64,000 nucleotides of DNA from Opacimonas sp014872805 (GTDB taxonomy: Bacteria > Pseudomonadota > Gammaproteobacteria > Enterobacterales > Alteromonadaceae): positions 124,001-188,000 of the forward strand of contig WKFN01000012.1 in the NCBI GenBank assembly GCA_014872805.1. Reading direction: 5' to 3'. Numbering within the stretch: position 1 is the stretch's first letter; each line of letters starts with the position of its first letter. The notes beneath the pieces are model-generated. The model saw nothing but the letters and a program-made list of their open reading frames with translations, ran no database searches and had not been told where the DNA came from. The position numbers and the translations under genes were made by a program. Positions 18,190-27,651 of the stretch are shown piece after piece.

Positions 18190-18219
18190 AAAAAGCCCCT
18201 TTCAAGCAGGGGCTTTTTA
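18190..18219 (-). terminator. Intrinsic terminator after the initiator tRNA gene
   Basis: Stem AGCCCCT/AGGGGCT with a seven-base loop, flanked by an A run and a T run, so it works in both directions. It separates the tRNA from rimP, but read-through into the operon is likely, as in E. coli. Confidence 0.85.
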
Positions 18220-18276
18220 ATACTTATTGGACCCTAGTCCACCATCTATCTGAAAGCATTCAGATAACAATGTAAG

Positions 18277-18353
<77 letters not shown>

Positions 18354-18396
18354 CTTGAAACCTGGATGAAAGACTTGCGCCTCTCAAGTGGTGCGT

Positions 18397-18424
18397 ATTA
18401 TACATCTCTAAACTTAGTTCGCAA
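18397..18424 (-). promoter_or_regulatory. Promoter of tRNA-fMet and probably the nusA operon
   Basis: On the minus strand TTGCGA (18419-18424) and TATAAT (18397-18402) are 16 bases apart, followed by ACGCACC, a GC-rich discriminator like that of the rpsO promoter. Confidence 0.78.
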
Positions 18425-18475
18425 GAGCAAAACCGTTTTATTTTGGATATTTTGATTGTTTGCCTATTAAGTGAA

Positions 18476-18778
18476 CTATTTAAACTGTTCCATCTTGTTA
18501 GCCAGTTTAAAGTCCAATTCACTGATGCCGTCAACATCATGCGTCACCAAATTTACCTTAACCTTGTTATACACGTTTGACCATTCAGGATGATGATTGA
18601 GCTTTTCTGCCCAAATGGCCATCTGGCTCATCCAACCAAATGCTCGGATAAAAGATGTAAACACAAATACTTTGTGTAATTTCCCATCGCTTACTCGCCA
18701 TTTTTCAGCTTCTGGAATCGTCGTGTTCAATTCAATCAAGTGGGCTTCAATTTGTGTGGAACTGAGTTTTTCTGCCAT
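18476..18778 (-). CDS. phhB: Pterin-4a-carbinolamine dehydratase
   Basis: Dehydrates 4a-hydroxytetrahydropterin, recycling the cofactor of phenylalanine hydroxylase. It has 100 residues with the catalytic signature EKLNHHPEW (the two His) and the following THDVDGIS. No phenylalanine hydroxylase gene (phhA) lies in the window, so its partner may be elsewhere or it may serve another pterin role. Divergent from a LysR-type regulator with a 113-base spacer. Confidence 0.92.
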   Translation of the reverse strand: MAEKLSSTQIEAHLIELNTTIPEAEKWRVSDGKLHKVFVFTSFIRAFGWMSQMAIWAEKLNHHPEWSNVYNKVKVNLVTHDVDGISELDFKLANKMEQFK

Positions 18779-18891
18779 TTTGTCTTACACCTTTTATTAA
18801 CATTACGTTGTCATTTACATTAAGATCTTTGATGTTTCATTAATCTTGCTTATAGTGTGTAAAGACAGTCATAAACGTAACTAATAATAAT

Positions 18892-19806
18892 ATGAACCTA
18901 CATCGTATTGATTTGAACTTATTCGCTGTATTTGATGCCATTTATAGTGCCGGAAGCCTCACCAAAGCAGCTGATATTTTGTGTATAACACAACCTGCTG
19001 TCAGCAATTCTTTAGCCAGACTTAGGGAATTATTTAATGACCCTCTGTTTGTGCGGACTGGTCACACTATGACCCCAACGCCCGTCGCACAAAATATGAT
19101 AGTACCCGCTCGAGAAGCACTTAACCTGATGCGCAAAAGCATTCAAGCCAGTCATGAATTTGACCCAAGACAAGCCGTCAAACAATTTACCTTTGCCAGT
19201 CGGGATCTAATGGAAGTCAGTATCATACCTAGGTTACTGTCTTTACTCGAAGATGTAGCGCCATTGGTTACCTTAGCGAATTATGATATCCCACAATCTA
19301 AGATAGTTTCCGAAATGGCAAACGGTCGATTAGATTTTTATGTCGATTCGAGTAGCTTTACCGATCAACATCTCAAAAAAAGACGCATCGCCTCAGATCG
19401 TTATGTGTTGATTGCACGCCAAGGCCACCCTTTACTAAACAACGGGTGTAATTTGCAAACATTTTTGAGTTTAAAGCACATTAGTGTGGAACATGCCAAT
19501 GAGCTTGAAGGTGTCGATCTTGCGTTGGATAAGTTAGGATTACAGCGCAAAATCGGTTATCAATCTCAACATTTTTTGACGGTACCGAGTGCTTTATTAA
19601 AAACAGATCTGGTGGCTTGTGTCCCGTATCACCTAGCAAAACATTATGACGTCGCAATCTATGAATTACCGGTTACGGTTAATCCTCTCGAGTATTTTTT
19701 GTACTGGCATGTTTCTGTAGAAAATGACAAGGCGCATCAATGGATGCGCCAAGAACTATTTAATATTTGTCAAAACTACCAAAAGCAACTTCTTCCGGAA
19801 GATTAA
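18892..19806 (+). CDS. LysR-family transcriptional regulator
   Basis: A 304-residue LysR regulator of the NodD/LeuO-like branch. The winged helix-turn-helix is at about residues 20-60 (GSLTKAADILCITQPAVSNSLARL) and the rest is a periplasmic-binding-protein-like effector domain. The target and effector cannot be read from sequence; the divergent phhB is a candidate target by position only. Its 3' end overlaps the convergent DUF3106 gene by four bases. Confidence 0.9.
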   Translation: MNLHRIDLNLFAVFDAIYSAGSLTKAADILCITQPAVSNSLARLRELFNDPLFVRTGHTMTPTPVAQNMIVPAREALNLMRKSIQASHEFDPRQAVKQFTFASRDLMEVSIIPRLLSLLEDVAPLVTLANYDIPQSKIVSEMANGRLDFYVDSSSFTDQHLKKRRIASDRYVLIARQGHPLLNNGCNLQTFLSLKHISVEHANELEGVDLALDKLGLQRKIGYQSQHFLTVPSALLKTDLVACVPYHLAKHYDVAIYELPVTVNPLEYFLYWHVSVENDKAHQWMRQELFNICQNYQKQLLPED

Positions 19807-20309
19807 ACATTTTGCTTGAGATACGCCAATTTTTCCTGAGGTGACATGTCTTTAGTTGCATCACGAAGCACTTTACGTTGTTTGGGTGAAAGCGCTTTTA
19901 ACTTGTCTTTCATGGCACGAAGCTCTGCACGGATCTGATTTCTTTCCTCCTCAGGCAACGCCTTGTAAGCTTGCGCTTTTTCTTTCAGTGCACGTTTTTG
20001 TTCAGGTGGTAAATTGACAAAGCGTTTTACGCGTTGTTTAACCTGCTCGCGCTCCTCAGGCGTCATCTCACGAAGTTTGCCCATACGTTCCTTGGCTTGT
20101 TTTTTTCGCTCAGGTGGTAACTCCAGCCAACGATCGGCACGTTTAATCAGTTTCAGTTGTTCAGGTTCACTTATATCTTGCCAAGAGAACTCGTACTTTT
20201 GCAGTGCTTTTTGTTGACCTCGAGTCAGTGAATTCCATTCAACAGCACAGGCTTGGCCGGCGCACAATAAACTGGCTATCAAAATCGTTTTCATTACAGG
20301 TTTTTTCAT
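19803..20309 (-). CDS. DUF3106 exported protein
   Basis: A 168-residue protein with a signal peptide (MKTILIASLLCAGQACA) and highly charged, repeated helical segments of the type LPPE(E/Q)R(K/N)... and MTPEEREQVKQR, the DUF3106 pattern, reminiscent of CpxP/Spy-like periplasmic helical proteins. Function unknown. It is the last gene of an ECF sigma/membrane protein/DUF3106 unit; it overlaps the preceding gene by four bases. Confidence 0.82.
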   Translation of the reverse strand: MKKPVMKTILIASLLCAGQACAVEWNSLTRGQQKALQKYEFSWQDISEPEQLKLIKRADRWLELPPERKKQAKERMGKLREMTPEEREQVKQRVKRFVNLPPEQKRALKEKAQAYKALPEEERNQIRAELRAMKDKLKALSPKQRKVLRDATKDMSPQEKLAYLKQNV

Positions 20310-20656
20310 GGTTTTTCTCCATTTTCACGGTTATTTCCGTGCTCTGTGATAATGGGCTTGGTATTGTTTTCTATTTCAATTATATCATCGCGAATGAGGA
20401 CAAATATCGGCTCGTCGCTAAGCATGAGCTCAAATTCGGCTTCATCAACCAAAGGCAGAGGTTCTATGGCATAACTTTGTGAGGTCATAAAAATCGCAGC
20501 TCCACCGGCTACAATCGCGGGTATGAGCCAACTTTTAACCGTACGCGAGTGTACCGTTTGCTCTCGGATCTGATTAAGACGGGCATTCACCGAACCTTCT
20601 AGAGCCTTGGATTGGACATCAAAATACTTTTTAATAGGATCATGCTGCGTTGTCAT
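20306..20656 (-). CDS. Single-pass membrane protein, putative anti-sigma factor
   Basis: A 116-residue protein with a cytoplasmic N-terminus (about 1-40), one transmembrane helix (WLIPAIVAGGAAIFM) and an acidic periplasmic tail. It overlaps the sigma factor gene by 17 bases and the DUF3106 gene by four, the layout of sigma/anti-sigma units; it resembles DUF3619-type proteins. The anti-sigma role is inferred from position and topology, not from a recognised zinc anti-sigma motif. Confidence 0.65.
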   Translation of the reverse strand: MTTQHDPIKKYFDVQSKALEGSVNARLNQIREQTVHSRTVKSWLIPAIVAGGAAIFMTSQSYAIEPLPLVDEAEFELMLSDEPIFVLIRDDIIEIENNTKPIITEHGNNRENGEKP

Positions 20657-21179
20657 TAGCGACTCCTAATTCATTTAATATCGTTGTTTTTGCCCGGTGC
20701 AGGTGGGTTTTGACGCTCCCGACTGATATATTCAAAACTTGTGCGGTATCTTTTTCACTTAATCCATTCAACGCCCTTAATAACAACACTTCTCTTTGTT
20801 GCTCACTCAAGTTTCGTACCACAGTATAAAAACGTTCCATAAGTTGCTGAGCGACCAATTCATCCTCTATTCCCACCAATAATTGTAGATTTTGGTAATT
20901 CAACACATCATCCATATTCGTTTCGTCTGAATGGGTTTGCCAAAAAAACAGGGCTTGTTTCAACTTTGCTTTGCGCTTGAAATCAATTATCGTGAATTTG
21001 ACAGTGGTAAAAAACAGCGCAGGCCATTCAGTTTCCGATTTATCCGAATACCGCTTAAAGCATTTAAGCATGGCATCTTGTAACACGTCATAGGCATCCT
21101 CAGTGGGTAAGCCCTGATAGCGGCAATACAAAAACGCTTGCTGTTGATGCGTTTTAAAAAACGCGTCCATCGCAGACAT
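20640..21179 (-). CDS. ECF-type RNA polymerase sigma factor
   Basis: A 179-residue sigma-70 family protein with region 2 (about residues 10-75, including EDAYDVLQDAMLKCFK and the WPALFFTTVKFTIID stretch) and region 4 (about 118-170, LSEQQREVLLLRALNGLSEKD and the helix VSVGSVKTHLHRAK-like recognition segment, read here as ISVGSVKTHLHRAK). First gene of a three-gene overlapping unit. The signal it answers is unknown; the downstream exported helical protein suggests an envelope theme. Confidence 0.9.
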   Translation of the reverse strand: MSAMDAFFKTHQQQAFLYCRYQGLPTEDAYDVLQDAMLKCFKRYSDKSETEWPALFFTTVKFTIIDFKRKAKLKQALFFWQTHSDETNMDDVLNYQNLQLLVGIEDELVAQQLMERFYTVVRNLSEQQREVLLLRALNGLSEKDTAQVLNISVGSVKTHLHRAKTTILNELGVANDNAA

Positions 21180-21290
21180 GTTACTCCTGGTTTGTGCTAC
21201 TCATACTGTTAATAACGCAGATGTAGATGATTGGTTGACACGCATTGCCATTTTTTTACGTCCTCGAGTCTGTATTTTTTCAAAAAAATG

Positions 21291-21304
21291 TTGTGGTAGA
21301 TCAA
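21291..21304 (+). promoter_or_regulatory. Possible FNR site upstream of hemN
   Basis: TTGTGGTAGATCAA has one perfect half site (ATCAA) and one partial half (TTGTG for TTGAT), eight of ten consensus positions, 53 bases before the hemN start. Oxygen control of hemN is common, but the match is imperfect. Confidence 0.35.
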
Positions 21305-21356
21305 TTTACCTTTCTTCAATCTAAAGTATCTTGTGCACAAAGTAAAAGGGTGTCAC

Positions 21357-22703
21357 ATGCAACAAGGTCAGTCATTAATAGAATCTTTATATCAACGACA
21401 AGTTCCGCGATATACCTCCTACCCTACGGCTCTTGAGTTTCGCAACAAAGACCTAAGCCAGACATTACATGATGCGTTGCGCAAAGCTCAGTCTCCTCTT
21501 TCTTTATATGTTCACATTCCATTTTGTCGTTCCCTCTGCTATTACTGTGGCTGTAACAAAACCATCACGCAAAACACCGACAAAGCTGACCATTACCTAG
21601 AGGCGATTGCCACTGAAGTGGCACAAACTACATCTGATTTAATTGCGCCAAGCGCCTCTCATTTGCATTTGGGAGGTGGTAGTCCAAGCTTTTTGTCCCT
21701 TGCGCAACACAGGCAACTACTTTCTATTCTGCAAACACATATTCAATGGTTAACAGATTGCCAGATGAGTATTGAACTCGACCCGAGAAATTGCGATCAA
21801 GAATATATCCTTGGACTTGCTAAACTGGGTTACAAACGCTTGAGTTTTGGCGTGCAGGATACATCCTCAGAGGTTCAGACAACTATCAATCGAGTTCAGT
21901 GCAGTGAGCATATCGCCATGTTAATCAGAACGGCTTACGAGGCTGGGTTTACCAACATCAATGTTGATCTGATTGTTGGATTGCCGAATCAAAGCCTATC
22001 TAGTATTGCCCACACCATACAAGAGGTACTTAGTTGGGATGTCGAACGCATTACCGTATTTAACTATGCTCACTTACCGCATCGGTTTGCTGCCCAGCGC
22101 AAATTTCGCGAGGATCAATTACCCGCTTCAGAAATTCGCCAAAGCATGTCGAAATATATTAATCAGCATCTGAACAGTAGAGGCTATGTGAACATCGGCA
22201 TGGATCACTATGCTAAACCTGAGGATCCACTGGTCCAAGCCATGCATCAAGGTGAGCTACAAAGAAACTTTCAAGGCTACACTGCGGATAATAATTCGAA
22301 CATCTTGGGTTTTGGGGTCAGTAGTATTTCGACCATCGAAGATGTCGTTGCGCAAAATCCAGTTAAACTAAAAGATTACTATGCTGCTCTACAAACACAA
22401 ACTCTGCATAATAAAGGTTTAGTCCTGTCTAAAGACGACAGAGTGAGGCGTCAGATCATCAGTGAGCTGATGTGTAACTATCAATGCGATTTGCAAGGTA
22501 TTTGTGCTGAATTTGCTGTTGATATGGCTTTGTATTTTGCTGATGAATTAGCCACTCTAGTTAATTATCATCATCACGGATTACTCGAATTTGAGCATGG
22601 AAAGATCAGCGTAAAACAAGTGCATCGCTCTTTAATTCGAGTAATTGCCAGCATATTTGACGCTTATTACATCCCACAAAAAGGCTTTTCTAAAGTAATT
22701 TGA
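21357..22703 (+). CDS. hemN: Oxygen-independent coproporphyrinogen III dehydrogenase
   Basis: Radical SAM enzyme that decarboxylates coproporphyrinogen III in heme synthesis without oxygen. It has 448 residues with the cluster-binding motif CRSLCYYC (Cys57, Cys61, Cys64) followed by GCNK, and the N-terminal PRYTSYP typical of true HemN rather than HemW. ATG 21357 has AAGGG six bases upstream; the in-frame GTG at 21333 was rejected for lack of one. Confidence 0.95.
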   Translation: MQQGQSLIESLYQRQVPRYTSYPTALEFRNKDLSQTLHDALRKAQSPLSLYVHIPFCRSLCYYCGCNKTITQNTDKADHYLEAIATEVAQTTSDLIAPSASHLHLGGGSPSFLSLAQHRQLLSILQTHIQWLTDCQMSIELDPRNCDQEYILGLAKLGYKRLSFGVQDTSSEVQTTINRVQCSEHIAMLIRTAYEAGFTNINVDLIVGLPNQSLSSIAHTIQEVLSWDVERITVFNYAHLPHRFAAQRKFREDQLPASEIRQSMSKYINQHLNSRGYVNIGMDHYAKPEDPLVQAMHQGELQRNFQGYTADNNSNILGFGVSSISTIEDVVAQNPVKLKDYYAALQTQTLHNKGLVLSKDDRVRRQIISELMCNYQCDLQGICAEFAVDMALYFADELATLVNYHHHGLLEFEHGKISVKQVHRSLIRVIASIFDAYYIPQKGFSKVI

Positions 22704-22775
22704 GTACTTCACCTATGTATCACAACAAGGTACACTCAAATGCAACAAAATCGCAAGAATAAAAAAGGTATGTGC

Positions 22776-23429
22776 ATGCTCACTAAAGCTCAACTCAACA
22801 CCATGTTGACTTTGCAAGATAATATGAACAAAAAAGTAAACCCTGACTGGATCAATGCAGGATATGGGTATTTGCGCGCCGCCATGGTCGAATCGGTAGA
22901 AGCCATTGAACATCACGGTTGGAAGTGGTGGAAAGCGCAACACAAAGATTTGCCACAATTACAAATGGAATGCGTAGATATCTGGCACTTTGCGCTGTCG
23001 CATTTGCTGATTGCACACAATGGAGAAGTTGCAGCCACTGCTGTGGCTCTAGAAAATGAACTTATGGCCAATCACCAATCGCTAACTTTTGACGGAGACG
23101 ATTATGTTTTCGGGCAATCCGATCTACTTGCCAATCTTGAATTGATGGCGGGACTTGCTGCAGCCAAGCGTTTTGATGTCAGTTTATTTTTGCGCATTAT
23201 TGAACAATGTGAGATGTCATCAAATGAATTGTTCCGCCAATATGTTGGCAAGAACATTTTGAACTTCTTCCGTCAGGATCACGGTTACAAAGAAGGGACT
23301 TATATCAAAGAGTGGCATGGGCGAGAAGACAATGAACACCTCGTTGAAGTACTCAATGCGTTAGACGCGAATGCAGATGGTTATGCAGACATGGTTTATC
23401 AGGGCCTTCTAGAGCGTTATCCAAGTTAA
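22776..23429 (+). CDS. Dimeric dUTPase-like (all-alpha NTP pyrophosphatase) protein
   Basis: All-helical protein of about 217 residues with the metal-binding carboxylates ESVEAIEHHGW and ECVDIWHF of the dimeric dUTPase/MazG superfamily, which hydrolyses dUTP or related nucleotides to the monophosphate. Starts at 22740, 22770 and 22776 are all in frame; 22776 was chosen because an AAAGG run lies about seven bases upstream and the protein then begins LTKAQLNTML as family members do. The window also encodes dCTP deaminase (dcd) far away, which would produce dUTP. Confidence 0.82.
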   Translation: MLTKAQLNTMLTLQDNMNKKVNPDWINAGYGYLRAAMVESVEAIEHHGWKWWKAQHKDLPQLQMECVDIWHFALSHLLIAHNGEVAATAVALENELMANHQSLTFDGDDYVFGQSDLLANLELMAGLAAAKRFDVSLFLRIIEQCEMSSNELFRQYVGKNILNFFRQDHGYKEGTYIKEWHGREDNEHLVEVLNALDANADGYADMVYQGLLERYPS

Positions 23430-23451
23430 ATTATTGGAGAGCACTTGTTCA

Positions 23452-24774
23452 TCAACGAGCAAGTGCTTTATATTTATTCTTAATCCGACGAGTCAACCAC
23501 CAAATACCAACAACGACTACAGGTATACTGATACCAAGCACCCACTGTTTATTGACCAAAATTCCAAGTTCATAGAGTGAGTCAATCATTAGTTTCAAGA
23601 GCCCAATTGTATAATAACTAATTGCTGCGACCGATAGGCCCTCAACAGTATGCTGCATAGCTAACTGAATCCGAGAACGACGTTCCATAGCACTGAGTAA
23701 TTGTTGGTTTTGACTATGCACCGACAATTCTACTCGGGTTCGAAGCATGTCGGACGCTCTGTTTACCCGACGTGATAAACTTTCTAAACGTTCCTGTGCT
23801 GAGGTACATGAGTTGATAGCCGGTGATAACCTTCTTTTCAAAAATTCTTTCAACGTCAAATGCCCTGAAACCTCATTTTCTTTCAATTCTTCGATTCTCG
23901 CGACCAATACATCATAATAGGCCAGGCTGGCGTTAAATCTGAATGTGGTTTTTGCTCTAATATTTTCTATGGAAGCCGCCAAATGGGACAAGTCGTTTAA
24001 TAACAGTTGATCGTCACTTTGACATCCATGCGCTAATTCATCTGTAATGCTGGCTAATGCTTGATCCATTTTTTTAAGATCCGAGGTTAAAGAACGGGCT
24101 TTCATGTATCCAAGAAGCGTTAATAAACGGTATTGCTCTATTTCAATCAGACGCTGAACCATTCGTCCCATCTGACCTTTCGTCATGTTCAAGTTAAATA
24201 CCAAAAAACGGCCAAATCCATCTTCATGGGTTTGAAAGTTTGTCCATATTTGCGCATCACCATTTTGCGGTAAACTGCCAACCATCAACGTATTGGCAAA
24301 ATACGTTTTTAATGTCTGAGGCCTAGGCAATGAAGAGGTAGGAGTGAACACGATGTGCAAATGAAATGCTGCGATAACACGACCAGGGAATCGTTCAAAC
24401 CAGTCACCTGGCAGTCTTTGTAGAGCACTTTTTGAAAATGGGGCGACACTACTTAATGAATGTTGATGTTCGGTAATAGTCAACGTTGTGAATTCTAAGT
24501 GCTGCTCGTAGCGAATTAATAAATCATTCGTTTGATATACCTGACAACTCCCCTCACAGCACTCTACATCAATTGATAACTCTTGCAAAAAAGACAATAG
24601 GGTCTCTTGTTGTTGAACGCGTTGTGTTTCATTACTCAGCAGAGCTATATGCGTTATTAAAGCATCGGTTTGTATTATTTTAAAAGGACGTGAGTGAAGC
24701 TCAGCATAAAGTTTGTCTCTTTCTGGATGCCAATCTATTGAGCCAGGAGAAAATGAATGAGGTAACGATGACAT
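23452..24774 (-). CDS. DUF3422 membrane protein
   Basis: A 440-residue protein of the DUF3422 family, recognised from the N-terminal HPERDKLYAELHSRPF and the conserved HEDGFGRFLVF stretch. Two hydrophobic helices lie at the C-terminus (about 385-430), with a soluble, partly coiled-coil body before them, a layout resembling CorA-like or membrane-tethered proteins. Function unknown. Confidence 0.82.
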   Translation of the reverse strand: MSSLPHSFSPGSIDWHPERDKLYAELHSRPFKIIQTDALITHIALLSNETQRVQQQETLLSFLQELSIDVECCEGSCQVYQTNDLLIRYEQHLEFTTLTITEHQHSLSSVAPFSKSALQRLPGDWFERFPGRVIAAFHLHIVFTPTSSLPRPQTLKTYFANTLMVGSLPQNGDAQIWTNFQTHEDGFGRFLVFNLNMTKGQMGRMVQRLIEIEQYRLLTLLGYMKARSLTSDLKKMDQALASITDELAHGCQSDDQLLLNDLSHLAASIENIRAKTTFRFNASLAYYDVLVARIEELKENEVSGHLTLKEFLKRRLSPAINSCTSAQERLESLSRRVNRASDMLRTRVELSVHSQNQQLLSAMERRSRIQLAMQHTVEGLSVAAISYYTIGLLKLMIDSLYELGILVNKQWVLGISIPVVVVGIWWLTRRIKNKYKALAR

Positions 24775-24870
24775 AAAATGAGGCGTTTGTTAAATCTACT
24801 CTCATCTTATGATGAGGTGAGTGACAAACAAATCCCTCTTTAGAACGATTTTTGGCACTCACCTTTGCGG

Positions 24871-26517
24871 TTAAGACACGAACACAACCTTGTCTGTATG
24901 CGAGGATTCAATCAGGTTTTTAAATCGCTCCTCCAAAACATGGCGTTTGACTTTTAATGTCGGCGTCAATAATTCGTTTTCAATTGACCACTCTTCTTTT
25001 AATACAACGAAATGGTCTAAGCGCATGTGACTTTCTAATGTTGCATTGACCTGTTCTAGTGTGGCTAAGAAGGACTCTCTTAACTGATCTTGAGAATGCT
25101 TGGCTGCTTCTTCAGATAAGACCATCAAAGCGATGGGTTGAGGCAGATTATTACCTGTCACACACACTTGTTCGATATTAGTGTTTTCTAAAATCTTAGC
25201 TTCAATTGGTGCTGGGACAACGTATTTGCCTTTTGACGTTTTGAAGATTTCCTTCAGCCGCCCAGTAATGCGGACGTAGCCTTCTGCATCAATCTCACCT
25301 TTATCACCTGTGCGTAAATATCCGTCTTCGGTAAACGTCTCTGCGGTTTTCTCAGGTTCAAGATAATAACCTAGCATATTACAAGGTGCTTTAACTTGAA
25401 TCTCGGCTTCTTCAGACAAACGAATATCCACACCAGTGTAAGCTTTGCCGATGGTACCAATTTTATCAGCACGAAATGGCAATTGAGCCGTCCCAAATGC
25501 TGCGTTTTCAGTCATCCCCCAGCCCTCAGAAATATTCACACCAAGTTTGGCAAACCAGCGAATGGTCGCAGGAGCTAAAGGGGCTGAACCGCTGGCCCAG
25601 GCGCGGGACTGGTCAATTCCCAATGCGGAAGTGATTTTATTGCGGATGACGTTATTCAAAATTGGGATTTTTAATAACAAATCGAGTTTCTTTTGGGGCA
25701 TTTTTGCCAAGACACCCATTTGGAACTTGGTCCACAGACGCGGCACAGATATAAACAAAGTCGGGCGATGTGCCGCAACATCACGAGTGAAACTGTCTAA
25801 TGATTCTACAAATGCGATCTGCGCACTGGAGTAGAAACTCGACAGCTCAACGATCACCCGTTCTGTAATATGGGCCAAAGGCAAATAACTCATAATTCGG
25901 TCATTATTTTCAACAGATAGCTCATGCAATGAGTTTTGTGCAGCCCAACAAATGGTCGCATAGCTATGCATCACACCCTTGGGCTGACCGGTACTCCCTG
26001 ATGTATAAATAATAGTCATCAAATCATCAAGGTCTCGTTTGGGATTATCCGAGATAGCCTCGATATTCAGGTAGTCTGTCCAAGTGTAAGTACCTTTGAG
26101 ATCATGATACGGCAAGACGACCGTTGGTACAGAGCTTGGAATATAACTAAAGCTTTGTTCCGCTGAATCAAACTTGCCAACGAAAACAAGCTTCACGTCA
26201 GCATGTTGCATAACATACTCTACTGTTTCTTTGCCAGCAGTTGGAAAAATTGGCACAGACACGTGGCCGGCAAGCATTATCCCAAGGTCAATAATGAACC
26301 ACTCTGCACAGTTTTTGGAAAAAATACAAATACGACTGCCTGGCTCTAGCTCCATCGCACGTAATCTCGCAGCTACTTTTCTGGCTTGTGAGCCAACATC
26401 ATTCCAAGTGAAGTTTTTTAGCACGCCATTGATGGGCTGACGTAAGTAAATTTGGTTACCAGCAGTTTGTTCCCAGTGATAGAGCATCTCTAAGGGGGTT
26501 TTTAATTCTGTCGTCAT
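24871..26517 (-). CDS. AMP-binding acyl-CoA synthetase (long-chain fatty acid-CoA ligase type)
   Basis: Activates a carboxylic acid as acyl-AMP and then acyl-CoA. It has 548 residues with the AMP-binding signature YTSGSTGQPKGVMHS at 171-185, the GWGMTE motif and the YLRTGDKGEID / GRLKEIFKTSKGKYV hinge with the catalytic Lys region, as in plant and bacterial long-chain ligases. ATG 26517 was preferred over 26544 because AGG lies seven bases upstream and homologues begin at this point. Chain length specificity cannot be read. Confidence 0.87.
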   Translation of the reverse strand: MTTELKTPLEMLYHWEQTAGNQIYLRQPINGVLKNFTWNDVGSQARKVAARLRAMELEPGSRICIFSKNCAEWFIIDLGIMLAGHVSVPIFPTAGKETVEYVMQHADVKLVFVGKFDSAEQSFSYIPSSVPTVVLPYHDLKGTYTWTDYLNIEAISDNPKRDLDDLMTIIYTSGSTGQPKGVMHSYATICWAAQNSLHELSVENNDRIMSYLPLAHITERVIVELSSFYSSAQIAFVESLDSFTRDVAAHRPTLFISVPRLWTKFQMGVLAKMPQKKLDLLLKIPILNNVIRNKITSALGIDQSRAWASGSAPLAPATIRWFAKLGVNISEGWGMTENAAFGTAQLPFRADKIGTIGKAYTGVDIRLSEEAEIQVKAPCNMLGYYLEPEKTAETFTEDGYLRTGDKGEIDAEGYVRITGRLKEIFKTSKGKYVVPAPIEAKILENTNIEQVCVTGNNLPQPIALMVLSEEAAKHSQDQLRESFLATLEQVNATLESHMRLDHFVVLKEEWSIENELLTPTLKVKRHVLEERFKNLIESSHTDKVVFVS

Positions 26518-26544
26518 AGTGGTACCTGTGTGGTCTAGTGGCAT

Positions 26545-26888
26545 TCTTATTATTCCTTTAACACATTATTATCTGTGTTCTTGCTCAGACTTTTAATTTT
26601 TTGTTAATTAGAAACGAAAAAGCCCAAGCTTGCAACAAGGGCCTGTCGGTTTTTTTGTGAAAATGTGTTTAAATGGCAGTGAAATGTATCTATTGTGCAA
26701 CAAATCGAGTACATGCTCTCCATCGATGATAAAACTAGAAATATTGTTACCTAGCTTGCTACTGTAAGAATATACGAAGGGATCCCAACACTAATCAAGT
26801 ATGACATATCTTCTGTTGCATTTACGAATAGCACTCTAGAAATAGACAATGTAAAATAATCAGACACTTTGCACACGATGGTAGCAGT
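26545..26888. other. Intergenic stretch without a gene
   Basis: An AT-rich divergent promoter region between the acyl-CoA ligase and the DUF3307 gene. A weak GCCC/GGGC stem followed by T7 lies at about 26620-26667, too poor to call a terminator. No tRNA, repeat or convincing short open frame was seen. Confidence 0.6.
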
Positions 26889-27611
26889 ATGCTTCTTCTG
26901 ACAAGTTTATTGATTGCGCATTTCGTCGCAGATTTTTATTTGCAACCTCATGCGTGGGTCATGGATAAAGTGCAATACCGCGAAAAATCTTTTGGTCTGT
27001 TTAAACATATTTGTATTCATGTTGTGCTAACTTTTAGCGCTATTATTTTGAGCATTGCGACATTGTCGTGGGAAGTTTGGCTCGGCTTTGCTTTTATTAT
27101 TTTAAGTCACTATGCCATAGATATTTGGAAGACATATCAATCATTTCAAATTAAATATTTTCTCATCGATCAAATCGGACATTATGTTGTCATTACCGGA
27201 GTAACAATGTGGTGGTTGTCACTCGATAGCCTCACCTTTCATTCTCCTTCTTTCTGGTTTGAAGCGGAAACTTGGCTGGCAATTTTGGCCTCAGTTTTGG
27301 GATTCGTATTTCTTTATAAACCGGTCGCTCTGACCCAGATCCTAGTGCTCAATGCGTTAAGGTTAGACGATAATCCGAATTATCAGTTTGACATACGGAG
27401 TATATTTCGGCGGGGATTGGTATTTGTATTTTCCATCACCTTATCGGTTTTATTCATCATTGCCGAAACGGTCATTCAGCTTTTAGAAAGCTATTATGAA
27501 TACAAACAAACGAATGACGTTCCGCTATTACGCAAACGAATAGCAGTCATCGTATTCAACACATTTTGTGTTGCTCTGGCTTATATTTACTTTACAGAAG
27601 TCGCCGTTTAG
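26889..27611 (+). CDS. DUF3307 integral membrane protein
   Basis: A 240-residue polytopic membrane protein with about six hydrophobic helices. The opening LLIAHFVADFYLQPHAWV and the following HYAIDIWKTY are the DUF3307 signature (conserved His/Asp in membrane segments). Function unknown; in other bacteria the family often sits beside SatD-like regulators, but none is here. Confidence 0.82.
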   Translation: MLLLTSLLIAHFVADFYLQPHAWVMDKVQYREKSFGLFKHICIHVVLTFSAIILSIATLSWEVWLGFAFIILSHYAIDIWKTYQSFQIKYFLIDQIGHYVVITGVTMWWLSLDSLTFHSPSFWFEAETWLAILASVLGFVFLYKPVALTQILVLNALRLDDNPNYQFDIRSIFRRGLVFVFSITLSVLFIIAETVIQLLESYYEYKQTNDVPLLRKRIAVIVFNTFCVALAYIYFTEVAV

Positions 27612-27651
27612 GCAAATGATTTTATATCTACAATAACAACAAAGGTTCATT

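Noticed and set aside
26618..26668. Terminator after or before the acyl-CoA ligase
   Set aside because: Only a four-pair GCCC/GGGC stem with a long loop; it lies upstream of the ligase start, where no terminator is needed.
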